Assembly (NCBI GenBank): GCA_036397875.1 | Contig: DASWIC010000138.1 | Coordinates: forward strand, 1-45,330 | From: SG8-41 sp036397875 | GTDB lineage: Bacteria > Pseudomonadota > Gammaproteobacteria > Burkholderiales > SG8-41 | Reading direction: 5' to 3' | DNA: 45,330 nt | Shown here: piece after piece, positions 1 through 8,296 of the stretch | How positions within the stretch are numbered: position 1 is the stretch's first letter | Layout of the letters: each line of letters starts with the position of its first letter | Program-made: the position numbers and the translations under genes | The notes under the pieces: model-generated | Told to the model about the DNA's origin: nothing | The model's database searches: none | Seen by the model: only the letters and a program-made list of their open reading frames with translations

Positions 1-808
1 CCCCGGCGAGCGTGAAGCGGTAGATGTTGTCGACGAAGAACAGGATGTCGCGCCCTTCATCGCGGAAGTACTCGGCCATGGTGAGGCCGGTGAGGCCCAC
101 GCGCAGGCGGTTCCCCGGCGGCTCGTTCATCTGGCCGAACACCATCGCCACCTTTGACTCGGTGATGTTCTTGAGGTTGATGACCTCAGCATCGATCATC
201 TCGTGGTAGAAATCGTTGCCCTCGCGCGTGCGCTCACCTACGCCGGCGAACACTGACAGGCCGGAGTGCTTGGTCGCGATGTTGTTGATCAGCTCGAGCA
301 TGTTCACGGTCTTGCCGACGCCGGCGCCGCCAAAGAGTCCGATCTTGCCGCCCTTGGCGAACGGGCAGATGAGATCGATCACCTTGATGCCGGTCTCGAG
401 CAGCTCCACGGAAGGCGAGAGCTCGTCGAATTTGGGCGCCGCCTGGTGGATCGAGCGCCGCTCGTCGGTCTGAATCGGGCCGGCCTCGTCGATCGGGCGT
501 CCCAGCACGTCCATGATGCGCCCGAGCGTGCCCTTGCCGACCGGCACCGTGATCGGCGCGCCGGTGCCCCTCACCTTCATGCCGCGGCACAGGCCGTCGC
601 TCGATCCGAGTGCGATGCAGCGCACGACGCCATCGCCCAACTGCTGCTCGACCTCGAAGGTAAGGCCCTTTTCCGCCAGCGTGCTGCTGCCGGTGTCCTC
701 GAGCACCAGCGCGTCATAGATGCCCGGCATGCCCTCGCGCGGAAACTCGATGTCGATCACCGCGCCGATGCACTGGACGATGGTGCCTTGTGCCTGTTCC
801 TGTGCCAT
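1..808 (-). CDS. atpD: ATP synthase F1 subunit beta (partial, C-terminus beyond the window)
   Basis: Catalytic beta subunit of F1, which makes ATP from ADP and Pi as the gamma shaft turns. The ATG is at 808 and the frame stays open to base 1, giving about 269 residues, a little over half of the usual length of about 460-470. The N-terminus reads MAQEQAQGTIVQCIGAVIDI. The P-loop GGAGVGKT is at residues 160-167 (bases 308-331). Further on come GERTREGNDFYHEM and the Walker B region ILFFVDNIYRFT, all typical of bacterial beta. It lies 34 bases after atpG in the atpIBEFHAGD(C) order, so atpC is expected just beyond the left edge. Nothing is odd apart from truncation by the window edge. Confidence 0.98.
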   Translation of the reverse strand, partial: MAQEQAQGTIVQCIGAVIDIEFPREGMPGIYDALVLEDTGSSTLAEKGLTFEVEQQLGDGVVRCIALGSSDGLCRGMKVRGTGAPITVPVGKGTLGRIMDVLGRPIDEAGPIQTDERRSIHQAAPKFDELSPSVELLETGIKVIDLICPFAKGGKIGLFGGAGVGKTVNMLELINNIATKHSGLSVFAGVGERTREGNDFYHEMIDAEVINLKNITESKVAMVFGQMNEPPGNRLRVGLTGLTMAEYFRDEGRDILFFVDNIYRFTLAG

Positions 809-842
809 ATTCGGTTCCTGATTAGAAAAAATCCCGGGGTCC

Positions 843-1706
843 TCACACTGCCGCGGCGCCACCGACGATCTCGGAAATCTCCTTGGTGATCGCCGCCTGG
901 CGGTTCTTGTTGTAAATCAGCGTCAGCTCGTCGATCACGTTGGCGGCATTGTCGGAGGCCGCCTTCATCGCCACCATGCGCGCCGACTGCTCGGAGGCCA
1001 TGTTCTCCGCCACCGCCTGATAGATCACGGTCTCGATGTAGCGCGTGAGAACCTGGTCGAGCACCCCCTTCGCCTCCGGCTCGTAGAGGTAGTCCCAGGC
1101 GCCCTCGGGAGCGCCCAGCCGCTCGCCCGCGAGCGGCAGCAGCTGCTCCATCACCGGCTCCTGCTTCATGGTGTTGATGAAGCGGGTGGAAAAGATCATC
1201 AACTGGTCGAAGCGGTCCTGCGTGTAGCCGTCGAGCATCACCTTGATCGCGCCGATCAGCTTTTCCATCTGCAGCCGGTCGCCGAGCTGGGTGGCCTGCG
1301 ACACGATGTTTGCGCCCAGCCGCTGCATGAAGCCGAGCCCCTTGTTGCCGATGCAGCACACCTCGAACTGCTCGCCCGCGGCCTCCCACTCCTTGATCTT
1401 GCCGAGCGCGAGCCGCTGCACGTTGGTGTTCAACCCGCCGCACAGGCCTTTGTCGGTGGTGATGAGGATCGCGCCCACCTTCGTCACCGTATCGCGCGTG
1501 ATGAGGAACGGGTGCCGGTACTCGGGGTTCGCGTGGGAAATATGCGCGGCGACGTTGCGGATCTTGTCGGCGTAGGGCCGGGCGGCGCGCATGCGCTCCT
1601 GGGCGCGGCGCATCTTGGAGGCCGCGACCATCTCCATCGCCTTGGTGATCTTCCGGGTGTTCTGCACACTCCGGATCTTCATCCGTATTTCTTTTGTTCC
1701 CGGCAT
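843..1706 (-). CDS. atpG: ATP synthase F1 subunit gamma
   Basis: Central-stalk subunit that couples rotation of the c-ring to catalysis in the alpha3beta3 head. It has 287 residues, the normal length. The N-terminal helix MPGTKEIRMKIRSVQNTRKI followed by TKAMEMVAASKMRRAQ is the family signature, and the C-terminal helix contains ELTLIYNKNRQAAITKEISEIVGGA. The ATG at 1706 is chosen because it gives the standard M-x-x-x-KEIR start, with a GGAG-like sequence about ten bases upstream. The gap to atpA (1707-1812) is unusually long for this operon and holds an inverted repeat. Confidence 0.98.
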   Translation of the reverse strand: MPGTKEIRMKIRSVQNTRKITKAMEMVAASKMRRAQERMRAARPYADKIRNVAAHISHANPEYRHPFLITRDTVTKVGAILITTDKGLCGGLNTNVQRLALGKIKEWEAAGEQFEVCCIGNKGLGFMQRLGANIVSQATQLGDRLQMEKLIGAIKVMLDGYTQDRFDQLMIFSTRFINTMKQEPVMEQLLPLAGERLGAPEGAWDYLYEPEAKGVLDQVLTRYIETVIYQAVAENMASEQSARMVAMKAASDNAANVIDELTLIYNKNRQAAITKEISEIVGGAAAV

Positions 1707-1719
1707 GTCGTCTTGCTCC

Positions 1720-1790
1720 GCGCGCGTTGAGCGGCGGTCAGATTGGGTGATTCCTGGTCCTAATTATGATTTCGTCCGCTCCAACGCGCG
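1720..1790 (-). repeat. Bulged inverted repeat in the atpA-atpG gap
   Basis: CGCGCGTTGAGCGG at 1721-1734 pairs with CCGCTCCAACGCGCG at 1776-1790. This is a 14-base-pair stem with one bulged C and a loop of about 41 bases. It lies between the atpA stop (1813) and the atpG start (1706), the only gap in the operon longer than 45 bases. No T-tract follows, so it does not look like an intrinsic terminator. A role in mRNA processing, stability or partial attenuation is inference. Confidence 0.6.
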
Positions 1791-1812
1791 CAGCAGTTTC
1801 AGCGCGCAGCGT

Positions 1813-3363
1813 CTAGAAACTGCCGCTTTTTTTCCAGTCCTTCAGCGCCTCGTGCAGCTTCTGCTCGTCGTCCTTCGGCAGGTCCTTGACGTCCTCCATG
1901 CGCTTGACCAGGTCACCGTATTTGTCCTTGACGGTGTCGCGCATCGAGCGCTCCGCGGCGAGCGCCTTCTTGACGTCGATGTCGTCGAAGTAGCCGTTAT
2001 TCACCGCGAACAACGTCAGCGCCATCTCCCACACCTGCAGCGGCGCATACTGGGGCTGCTTCATGAGCTCGGTCACCATGCGCCCGCGCTCCAGCTGCTT
2101 GCGGGTGGCCTCGTCGAGATCGGACGCGAACTGGGCGAAGGCAGCGAGCTCCCGGTACTGGGCGAGCGCGAGCCGCACGCCGCCGCCGGTATCGCGGCGC
2201 TTCATGATCTTGGTTTGCGCCGCGCCGCCCACCCGCGACACCGAGATGCCGGCGTTGATCGCGGGCCGGATGCCGGCGTTGAAGAGGTCGGTCTCGAGGA
2301 AGATCTGGCCGTCGGTGATCGAGATCACGTTGGTCGGCACGAACGCGGTCACGTCCCCCGCCTGCGTCTCGATGATGGGAAGCGCCGTCAGCGAGCCGGT
2401 CTTGCCCTTCACTTGCCCCTTGGTAAAGTGCTCGACGTAGTCCTCGTTCACGCGCGAGGCGCGCTCGAGCAGCCGCGAATGCAGGTAGAACACGTCGCCG
2501 GGGTACGCCTCGCGGCCCGGCGGCCGGCGCAGCAGCAGCGAGATCTGCCGGTACGCCCACGCCTGCTTGGTGAGGTCGTCGTAGATGATCAGCGCATCCT
2601 GCCCGCGATCGCGGAAGTGCTCGCCCATGGTGCAGCCGGAGTAGGGCGCGATATATTGCATCGCCGCCGATTCCGAGGCCGAGGCCGCGACCACGATGGT
2701 ATAGGCCATCGCGCCGTGCTCCTCGAGCTTGCGCACCACGTTGGCGATGGTCGAGGCCTTCTGCCCGATCGCGACGTAGACGCAGATGAGATCCTTGCCC
2801 TTCTGGTTGATGATGGTGTCCACCGCCACCGCGGTCTTGCCGGTCTGGCGGTCGCCGATGATGAGCTCGCGCTGCCCCCGGCCGATCGGCACCATGGCGT
2901 CGATCGCCTTCAGTCCGGTCTGCACCGGCTGCGAGACCGACTTTCTCCAGATCACGCCGGGCGCCACCTTCTCGATGACGTCGGTCATCTTGGAGGGGAC
3001 CGGGCCCCTGCCGTCGATCGGCTGGCCGAGCGAGTTCACGACTCGGCCCAGCAGCTCCGGGCCGACCGGCACCGACAGGATCTTGCTGGTGCATTTCACG
3101 GTATCGCCTTCGGTGATGTGCTCGTATTCGCCGAGAATGACCGCCCCCACCGAATCGCGCTCGAGATTGAGCGCCAAGCCGAAGGTGCTCTTGGGGAATT
3201 CCAGCATCTCGCCCTGCATCACGTCGGACAGCCCGTGGATGCGGCAGATGCCGTCGGTCACCGACACCACCGTGCCCTGGGTGCGGATGTCCGCGGAGAG
3301 CGCGAGGTTCTGGATCCGGGAACGGATCAGATCGCTGATCTCGGAAGGTTTGAGCTGTTGCAT
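1813..3363 (-). CDS. atpA: ATP synthase F1 subunit alpha
   Basis: Non-catalytic nucleotide-binding subunit of the F1 hexamer. It has 516 residues, a standard length. The N-terminus MQQLKPSEISDLIRSRIQNL contacts the delta subunit. The P-loop GDRQTGKT is at residues 170-177, with the alpha-type Q in place of the catalytic residues of beta. The regions ALIIYDDLTKQAWAYRQISL and RRPPGREAYPGDVFYLHSRL are strongly conserved family blocks. It starts 17 bases after the atpH stop. No missing residues were noticed. Confidence 0.99.
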   Translation of the reverse strand: MQQLKPSEISDLIRSRIQNLALSADIRTQGTVVSVTDGICRIHGLSDVMQGEMLEFPKSTFGLALNLERDSVGAVILGEYEHITEGDTVKCTSKILSVPVGPELLGRVVNSLGQPIDGRGPVPSKMTDVIEKVAPGVIWRKSVSQPVQTGLKAIDAMVPIGRGQRELIIGDRQTGKTAVAVDTIINQKGKDLICVYVAIGQKASTIANVVRKLEEHGAMAYTIVVAASASESAAMQYIAPYSGCTMGEHFRDRGQDALIIYDDLTKQAWAYRQISLLLRRPPGREAYPGDVFYLHSRLLERASRVNEDYVEHFTKGQVKGKTGSLTALPIIETQAGDVTAFVPTNVISITDGQIFLETDLFNAGIRPAINAGISVSRVGGAAQTKIMKRRDTGGGVRLALAQYRELAAFAQFASDLDEATRKQLERGRMVTELMKQPQYAPLQVWEMALTLFAVNNGYFDDIDVKKALAAERSMRDTVKDKYGDLVKRMEDVKDLPKDDEQKLHEALKDWKKSGSF

Positions 3364-3380
3364 GCGTGTTCCTTGATTGC

Positions 3381-3914
3381 CTATTTCGCCAGCGCGACCG
3401 CCATGGCAGCGAGCTTGCCGCGCACCGAACCATCGATGACTTCATCTCCCACCTGCATGCGCGCGCCGCCGATCAACCCGGCATCGACATCGACCCGAGG
3501 GTTCACCTTGCGCCCGAAGCGCCGCTCCAGCTCCGCCACCAGCGCGGAAAGCTGGCTGTTCTCGAGGGGGCGAGCCGACGTGATCACCGCATCCACGACG
3601 CCCTCGCGCTCGTTCTTGAGTTCCTCGTAGATCCCGCGAATCTCGGGCAGCGTCGCCAGCCGGCCGTTCTCGATCAGCATGCGCACGAGATTCTGCGCCT
3701 CGGTGGCGAGACCGCCGCAAGCGCCGGCGAACAGGCCATACGCCCGGTCGGCGGAGAGGTTGGGGTTGGCGATCGCCGCCCGCAACTCGGGATTCGCCGC
3801 CACCGCCGCCATCATGGCGAGCGTCTGCGACCATCTGTCGAGCGCCGCGCCGGCGTCCGCGAGCGTGAATATCGCCACGGCGTAGGGGCGCGCGATGGTG
3901 ACGTTTTCGGCCAT
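3381..3914 (-). CDS. atpH: ATP synthase F1 subunit delta
   Basis: Delta (OSCP-like) subunit joining the top of F1 to the peripheral stalk made by subunit b. From the ATG at 3914 it has 177 residues, the usual size, beginning MAENVTIARPYAVAIFTLAD. The C-terminal part RFGRKVNPRVDVDAGLIGGA and the motif MQVGDEVIDGSVRGKL are typical. The open frame extends upstream through atpF, but this ATG is chosen because it matches the family start and overlaps the atpF stop by one base (TGATG), which suggests translational coupling. Confidence 0.98.
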   Translation of the reverse strand: MAENVTIARPYAVAIFTLADAGAALDRWSQTLAMMAAVAANPELRAAIANPNLSADRAYGLFAGACGGLATEAQNLVRMLIENGRLATLPEIRGIYEELKNEREGVVDAVITSARPLENSQLSALVAELERRFGRKVNPRVDVDAGLIGGARMQVGDEVIDGSVRGKLAAMAVALAK

Positions 3915-4387
3915 CAGCGCAGCTCCTGCCGCAGTTGCGTGAGCAGGTCGGCATGCGTCTTCGCGTCCACCTCCCGGCGCAGGATCTTCTCCGCGCCGGC
4001 TACCGCAAGCGCCGCGACCTGCTCGCGCAACGCTTCGCGCGCGCGCGCCACCTGCTGCTCGATCTCGGCCTGCGCCGCCGCCTTCTCGCGATTGCCCTCC
4101 TCCTTCGCCTGGGCGCGCGCCTCCTCCACCATCTGCGCCGCGCGCTTCTCCGCGTGCCCGATGATCTCGGCGGCCCGGTCGCGCCCCTGCCTGACCGACT
4201 CCTCGGCCTGCCGGGTCGAGGTCTCGAGCGAGCGCTTGCCCTGCTCCGCGGCCGCGAGCCCGTCCGCAATCGTCTTCTGGCGCTCCTCGATCGCGCGCAG
4301 CAGGAAGGGCCACACGAATTTGATGGTGAAGGCGATGAAGGCCGCGAACGTGAGCGCCTGCGCGATCAGCGTGAAATTGATGTCCAT
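3914..4387 (-). CDS. atpF: ATP synthase Fo subunit b
   Basis: Peripheral-stalk subunit, dimeric, anchored in the membrane by an N-terminal helix. From the ATG at 4387 it has 157 residues (156 is typical) and begins MDINFTLIAQALTFAAFIAF. A membrane segment covers about residues 5-27. The rest is a long charged, alanine-rich coiled coil (AAQAEIEQQVARAREALREQ). A frame extends further upstream, but this start has AAGGGG about eight bases before it and gives the standard protein. It lies 37 bases after atpE and overlaps atpH by one base. Confidence 0.98.
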   Translation of the reverse strand: MDINFTLIAQALTFAAFIAFTIKFVWPFLLRAIEERQKTIADGLAAAEQGKRSLETSTRQAEESVRQGRDRAAEIIGHAEKRAAQMVEEARAQAKEEGNREKAAAQAEIEQQVARAREALREQVAALAVAGAEKILRREVDAKTHADLLTQLRQELR

Positions 4388-4424
4388 GTCGTCCCCTTGC
4401 GCGCGCCGGTCGGTCGCCCGCGCT

Positions 4425-4697
4425 CTAGCGGAACGGCGTCGCCAGCGGGCTGGCGAACGCGAAGAACATCGCAATGCCCAGGCCGATGATGAAGGACGCG
4501 TCGATCAGGCCCAGCAGCAGGAAGACCTTGGCCTGCAGCGAATTGGTGAGCTCGGGCTGACGGGCCGCCGCCTCCAGGAAGCGGCTGCACATGATGCCGA
4601 CCCCGATGCACGCGCCGGCGGCGCCCAGACCGACCATGAGGCCGATGCCGATGCTGGTATAGGCCTGGACCATGGCCAGTAGCTGAAGTTTTTCCAT
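4425..4697 (-). CDS. atpE: ATP synthase Fo subunit c
   Basis: Proteolipid that forms the rotating ring of Fo. It has 90 residues and two transmembrane helices (about 10-35 and 55-82) joined by the polar loop ARQPEL. The proton-carrying acid is Asp66 in LLLGLIDASFIIG. The glycine-rich first helix GIGLMVGLGAAGACIGVGIM is typical of betaproteobacterial c subunits. I see no sodium-type ligand set, so proton coupling is the likely mode. It is flanked by atpB (42-base gap) and atpF (37-base gap). Confidence 0.98.
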   Translation of the reverse strand: MEKLQLLAMVQAYTSIGIGLMVGLGAAGACIGVGIMCSRFLEAAARQPELTNSLQAKVFLLLGLIDASFIIGLGIAMFFAFASPLATPFR

Positions 4698-4739
4698 TGT
4701 GTTTTCCTTTCTGAGCGAAAAATCGATGGGTCGGGGAGG

Positions 4740-5549
4740 CTAATGGTGCTCATGCGCCATCGACAGGTAGACGATGGTGAGCATCATGAAGATATACGCC
4801 TGCAGCGTGACGATCAGGATGTGGAAGATCGCCCAGCCCAGGCCGAGCACGATGCCGAACGCCGTCCCCACGAGGCCGGTGGCGGCCCACATCCACAACA
4901 ACAGGAACAGAATTTCGCCCGCGTACATGTTGCCGAACAGCCGCATCGAATGCGACAGCGGCTTCGAGATGGTCTCGACGAGGTTGAACAGGAAATTGGC
5001 GGGCCACAGCAGCGGGTGCGCGCCGAACGGCGCGCAAAACAGTTCATGGATCCAGCCACCCAGTCCCTTCACGGAGATGGCGAAGTAGATCGACAGCACC
5101 AGAACCGACAGCGACAGCGCAAAAGTCGTGTTGACATCCGCAGTGGGCACGATGCGCCACTCGTGGAGCCCCAACCAGCCGAGCACTGTCGCGATGATAT
5201 CCACCGGCAGGAAATCCATCGCGTTCATCAGGATCACCCAGACGAACACCGTCAGCGCGGCGGGCGCGATGAACCGGTTGCGGTCGCCGTGCTGGAAGAT
5301 GCCCTTCACCTGGTCGTCGACGAAACCGACCAGCAGCTCGACGAATGCCTGCCGCTTGCTCGGCACCCCCGAGGTCGCGCCGCGCACCACCCACCAGATG
5401 GAACCGATACCGATGACGCCGAGCAGGACCGAGGTCACCAGTGAATCCACGTGCAGCGTCCAGAAGCCCCCCTCGCCGATCGGCTTGGCGAAGAAGGTCA
5501 GGTGGTGCTGGATGTAGCTGGCGGGGGTGAGTTCGGTGCCTGCGGCCAT
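4740..5549 (-). CDS. atpB: ATP synthase Fo subunit a
   Basis: Membrane subunit holding the two proton half-channels that face the c-ring. It has 269 residues and five to six hydrophobic helices. The essential arginine is Arg203 in HSMRLFGNMYAGEI. The preceding helix has LLWPANFLFNLVETISKPLS, also conserved. The histidine-rich C-terminus MAHEHH is common in this group. It lies 16 bases after atpI in the operon. Confidence 0.98.
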   Translation of the reverse strand: MAAGTELTPASYIQHHLTFFAKPIGEGGFWTLHVDSLVTSVLLGVIGIGSIWWVVRGATSGVPSKRQAFVELLVGFVDDQVKGIFQHGDRNRFIAPAALTVFVWVILMNAMDFLPVDIIATVLGWLGLHEWRIVPTADVNTTFALSLSVLVLSIYFAISVKGLGGWIHELFCAPFGAHPLLWPANFLFNLVETISKPLSHSMRLFGNMYAGEILFLLLWMWAATGLVGTAFGIVLGLGWAIFHILIVTLQAYIFMMLTIVYLSMAHEHH

Positions 5550-5565
5550 TTCTGGATGCTGATAA

Positions 5566-5934
5566 CTAATACTCGCGCACGAAGAACGCCATTGCGAAAA
5601 TCACCACTGTCAACAGGAACGAGCCCAAGAACACGAGCACGACAACGTCCCGGTACATCGCCAGCACGAGCCAGAGCAGGATTACGATCAGGCCGATCTT
5701 GACGGCTTCGGCCCGCAGCACCGCAAACAGCGCCCCTTCAGGCGATTTCGCCCTGCCCAGCGCGGCCACGACCGCAGACGCCACTCCGGAGAGCATGCTC
5801 ACTGCGCCGCCCAACACCGCCGAGAGCGCGCCGTGGCCACCACCCCAGGCTCCCGCGATGAGCGCCAACGCGGCAGTGGCCATCAGCTGCCACCGGAGAA
5901 CGACGCGGATCGGCCTGCTCAGGTTGCGAAGCAT
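5566..5934 (-). CDS. atpI: ATP synthase-associated protein AtpI
   Basis: Small four-helix membrane protein encoded first in the atp operon. In other bacteria it is linked to c-ring assembly or magnesium supply, and it is not essential. From the ATG at 5934 it has 122 residues, starting MLRNLSRPIRVVLRWQLMAT, with helices at about 15-35, 45-65, 70-95 and 98-118. A longer frame begins at 6018, but that start lies upstream of the promoter at 5971-6000 and would add a tail unlike the family, so 5934 is preferred. The sequence is weakly conserved and the call leans on position and topology. Confidence 0.9.
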   Translation of the reverse strand: MLRNLSRPIRVVLRWQLMATAALALIAGAWGGGHGALSAVLGGAVSMLSGVASAVVAALGRAKSPEGALFAVLRAEAVKIGLIVILLWLVLAMYRDVVVLVFLGSFLLTVVIFAMAFFVREY

Positions 5935-5970
5935 GGCAGTCTTGTTCCTCGCCCCGAGCGAAGCGCGCGT

Positions 5971-6000
5971 AGTATAGCCTTCGAGGGCGATCAGGGTCAA
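5971..6000 (-). promoter_or_regulatory. Probable sigma70 promoter of the atp operon
   Basis: On the minus strand TTGACC (6000-5995) is followed after 18 bases by TATACT (5976-5971), a five-of-six match at -35 and five of six at -10. Transcription would begin near 5964, leaving a leader of about 30 bases before the atpI ATG at 5934. The site also sits just downstream of the parB stop (6037), so the atp operon can be transcribed independently of parAB. Confidence 0.8.
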
Positions 6001-6036
6001 TTTGCTGCGATGCGGCAAGACCCCGATTTCGCTCTC

Positions 6037-6891
6037 TTATTTCGGCCGCAGCCGGTTGAGCAGCACCTCCAGCTGCGCGAGGCTCGAATAATGAATCACG
6101 AGCCTGCCGCTGCCCGGCTTCGCGGCGGTCCGTATGCTCACGGTGGTGCCGAGTTGCCCGCTCAGTTCGTCCTCCAGCCGCGCCACGTCGCGGTCGTTGC
6201 GCGCCCGGGGGCGCGCTCCCGGGCGCGCCGTCAAGGCCGCGACCCGCTTCTCGACCTGGCGCACGGAGAGTTGCCGCGCGACTGCCTCGCGCGCGAGGTC
6301 GATCTGCTTGAGCGCCGGGAGCGCGAGCAGCGCGCGAGCATGTCCCATGTCGAGCTTGTCCTCGCGCAGCAACTCCTGCACCGGAGGCGCGAGCTCGAGC
6401 AGCCGCAGCGCGTTGGTAATCGCGGCGCGCGAGCGGCCCATCGCTGCAGCGGCTTCCGCATGGGTCATGCCAAACTCCTCGGTCAGGCGCTGGATGCCCA
6501 TCGCCTCGTCCAGGGGATTCAGGTCCTCGCGCTGGAGATTCTCGATCAGCGCAATGGCGAGCGCGTGCCGGTCCGGCACGTCGCGCACCAGCGCCGGCAC
6601 TGCCGCGAGGCCCGCCATGCGCGCCGCACGCCAGCGCCGCTCGCCGGCGACGATTTCATAGCGGCCCGCGCCTATCGGCCGCACCAGGATCGGCTGCATG
6701 ACGCCCTGCGCCTTGATCGACTCGGCGAGCTCGGCGAGGCCTTCCTGCCCGATGCGCGCGCGCGGCTGGAACCGGCCGGGCTGCAGCTGGTCGACCGGCA
6801 GCGATGCGAGGGTCTCGCCGCCACCGCCGGCCTCGTCGTCGGTCCCGAGCAGCGCATCGAGCCCCCGCCCCAATCCCTTGATCCTGGCCAT
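6037..6891 (-). CDS. parB: Chromosome-partitioning protein ParB
   Basis: CTP-dependent DNA clamp that loads at parS sites near the origin and spreads, working with ParA in origin segregation and with SMC loading. It has 284 residues from the ATG at 6891, starting MARIKGLGRGLDALLG, the usual chromosomal ParB start. The CTP/parS box GERRWRAARMAG is at residues 83-94, the motif ENLQREDLNPLDEA at 117-130, and a helix-turn-helix at about 142-163. The C-terminal dimerisation region ends LAQLEVLLNRLRPK. Eleven bases separate it from parA. Two parS sites occur 3.4 kb away, at 10299-10312 and 10354-10367. Confidence 0.98.
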   Translation of the reverse strand: MARIKGLGRGLDALLGTDDEAGGGGETLASLPVDQLQPGRFQPRARIGQEGLAELAESIKAQGVMQPILVRPIGAGRYEIVAGERRWRAARMAGLAAVPALVRDVPDRHALAIALIENLQREDLNPLDEAMGIQRLTEEFGMTHAEAAAAMGRSRAAITNALRLLELAPPVQELLREDKLDMGHARALLALPALKQIDLAREAVARQLSVRQVEKRVAALTARPGARPRARNDRDVARLEDELSGQLGTTVSIRTAAKPGSGRLVIHYSSLAQLEVLLNRLRPK

Positions 6892-6902
6892 GGCTGTGTC
6901 CC

Positions 6903-7670
6903 TCACGCGCCCGCGCGGATCAACATTTCCCCTGCGAGCGCGAGGTACGCCTGCGCGCCCTTCGAATCCCGGTCGAACTTGAGCGCGGGCACACCGAAGC
7001 TCGGCGCCTCCGCCAGCCGCACGTTGCGCGGGATCACGGTGCGGTAGACCTTGTCGCCGAAATGCTCGAGCAATTGGGCCGAAACCTGCTGCGCGAGCGT
7101 ATTGCGCGGATCGTACATGGTGCGCAGCAGCCCCTCGATCTCGAGCGTGGGGTTGAGATGACCGCGCACCTTCTTGATCGTTTGCACGAGGTCGCTCAGC
7201 CCCTCCAGCGCGTAATACTCGCACTGCATGGGAATCATCACCGCCTGGGCGGCGGTCAGCCCGTTCACCGTGAGGAGATTCAGCGCCGGCGGGCAGTCGA
7301 TGAGGACGAAATCATACTCGCCCGCTATCGCGCCCAGCGCGTCCTTGAGGCGCGTTTCGCGGTGTGCGACCTCGACCAGCTCGACTTCGGCGCCGGCGAG
7401 ATCGCGGTTCGCCGGCACGAGATCGAATCCGCCGCTCTCGGAGCGCAGCCTCACCTCGGCCATGCTCTTCGTGCCGAGCAATACGTGATAGACGGTGGCA
7501 CCGAGATGGCGCTTGTCCACGCCGCTGCCCATGGTCGCATTGCCCTGGGGATCGAGATCCACCAGCAGCACGCGGCGCTGCGCCGCGGCCAGGCTGGCGG
7601 CGAGGTTGACCCCCGTGGTGGTCTTGCCCACGCCACCCTTCTGGTTCGTGATGGCGAGCACCTTGACCAT
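6903..7670 (-). CDS. parA: Chromosome-partitioning ATPase ParA (Soj)
   Basis: Walker-type ATPase that binds DNA non-specifically as an ATP dimer and forms the gradient that ParB-parS complexes follow. It has 255 residues. The deviant Walker A motif KGGVGKTT is at residues 11-18 with the signature lysine at 11. The A' motif VLLVDLDPQGNATMGSG follows, and VLIDCPPALNLLT contains the Walker B aspartate. The protein starts directly at the ATPase fold, as chromosomal Soj-type ParA proteins do, without the N-terminal DNA-binding domain of plasmid type Ia ParA. It lies two bases after rsmG. Confidence 0.98.
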   Translation of the reverse strand: MVKVLAITNQKGGVGKTTTGVNLAASLAAAQRRVLLVDLDPQGNATMGSGVDKRHLGATVYHVLLGTKSMAEVRLRSESGGFDLVPANRDLAGAEVELVEVAHRETRLKDALGAIAGEYDFVLIDCPPALNLLTVNGLTAAQAVMIPMQCEYYALEGLSDLVQTIKKVRGHLNPTLEIEGLLRTMYDPRNTLAQQVSAQLLEHFGDKVYRTVIPRNVRLAEAPSFGVPALKFDRDSKGAQAYLALAGEMLIRAGA

Positions 7671-7672
7671 GA

Positions 7673-8296
7673 TCAGTCGCGGCCGACCGTCACCAGGTGG
7701 CGCTGCGCGCGCAGCCCGGGAACGGTGAGCGGTATTACCCGCAGTAGTTGCCAGCCCCCAGCCAACTGGGCGATTTCCTCATACGGGTGCACGCCCTTCA
7801 TGGCCACCAGCCGCCCCCCTGCGGCGGCGTGGCGGCCGGCCAGTGAAATGAACTCGGCAAGATCCGAGAACGCGCGGGAAATCACCACCTCGAACGCCGC
7901 CGGTGGCTTCCAGGTCTCCGCCCTCTCGCACACGACGTCGGCGTTGCCAAGCTTGAGCTCCATCACTGCCTGTCTCAGAAATGCCGCCTTCTTGTGGTTC
8001 GAATCAAGCAGCGTCACCCGTGAATCCGGCAGCGCCACCGCCAGCGGAATGCCCGGCAACCCGGCCCCGCTCCCCACATCGAGTATCGTTGCCGCCGCAA
8101 CATGCGGCGCCACAGCCAGCGAGTCGAGCAGATGGTAGCTGACCATCCGCGGCGCCTGCCGCACCGCCGTCAGGTTGTAAGCGCGATTCCATTTCTGCAT
8201 CAGCTCGAGGTATGCAAGCAGCCGCTGCTGCGCGCCGGCTGGAAACGTTAGCCCGAGCTCGATCAGCCCTTGCGCAAGCTGCTGCGCAAGGGTCAT
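7673..8296 (-). CDS. rsmG: 16S rRNA (guanine527-N7)-methyltransferase RsmG
   Basis: SAM-dependent enzyme that methylates G527 in the 530 loop of 16S rRNA; its loss is known to give low-level streptomycin resistance. It has 207 residues. The SAM-binding motif ILDVGSGAGLPGIPLA is at residues 71-86. The preceding helix WNRAYNLTAV and the later VISRAFSDLAEFI are family blocks. The start overlaps the end of mnmG by four bases (ATGA), a common arrangement for these two genes. Confidence 0.97.
   Translation of the reverse strand: MTLAQQLAQGLIELGLTFPAGAQQRLLAYLELMQKWNRAYNLTAVRQAPRMVSYHLLDSLAVAPHVAAATILDVGSGAGLPGIPLAVALPDSRVTLLDSNHKKAAFLRQAVMELKLGNADVVCERAETWKPPAAFEVVISRAFSDLAEFISLAGRHAAAGGRLVAMKGVHPYEEIAQLAGGWQLLRVIPLTVPGLRAQRHLVTVGRD

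Noticed and set aside
1591..3630. Long plus-strand frame of 679 codons opposite atpA and atpG
   Set aside because: It mirrors highly conserved minus-strand genes in GC-rich DNA; its translation is rich in H, R, D and L with no family pattern.
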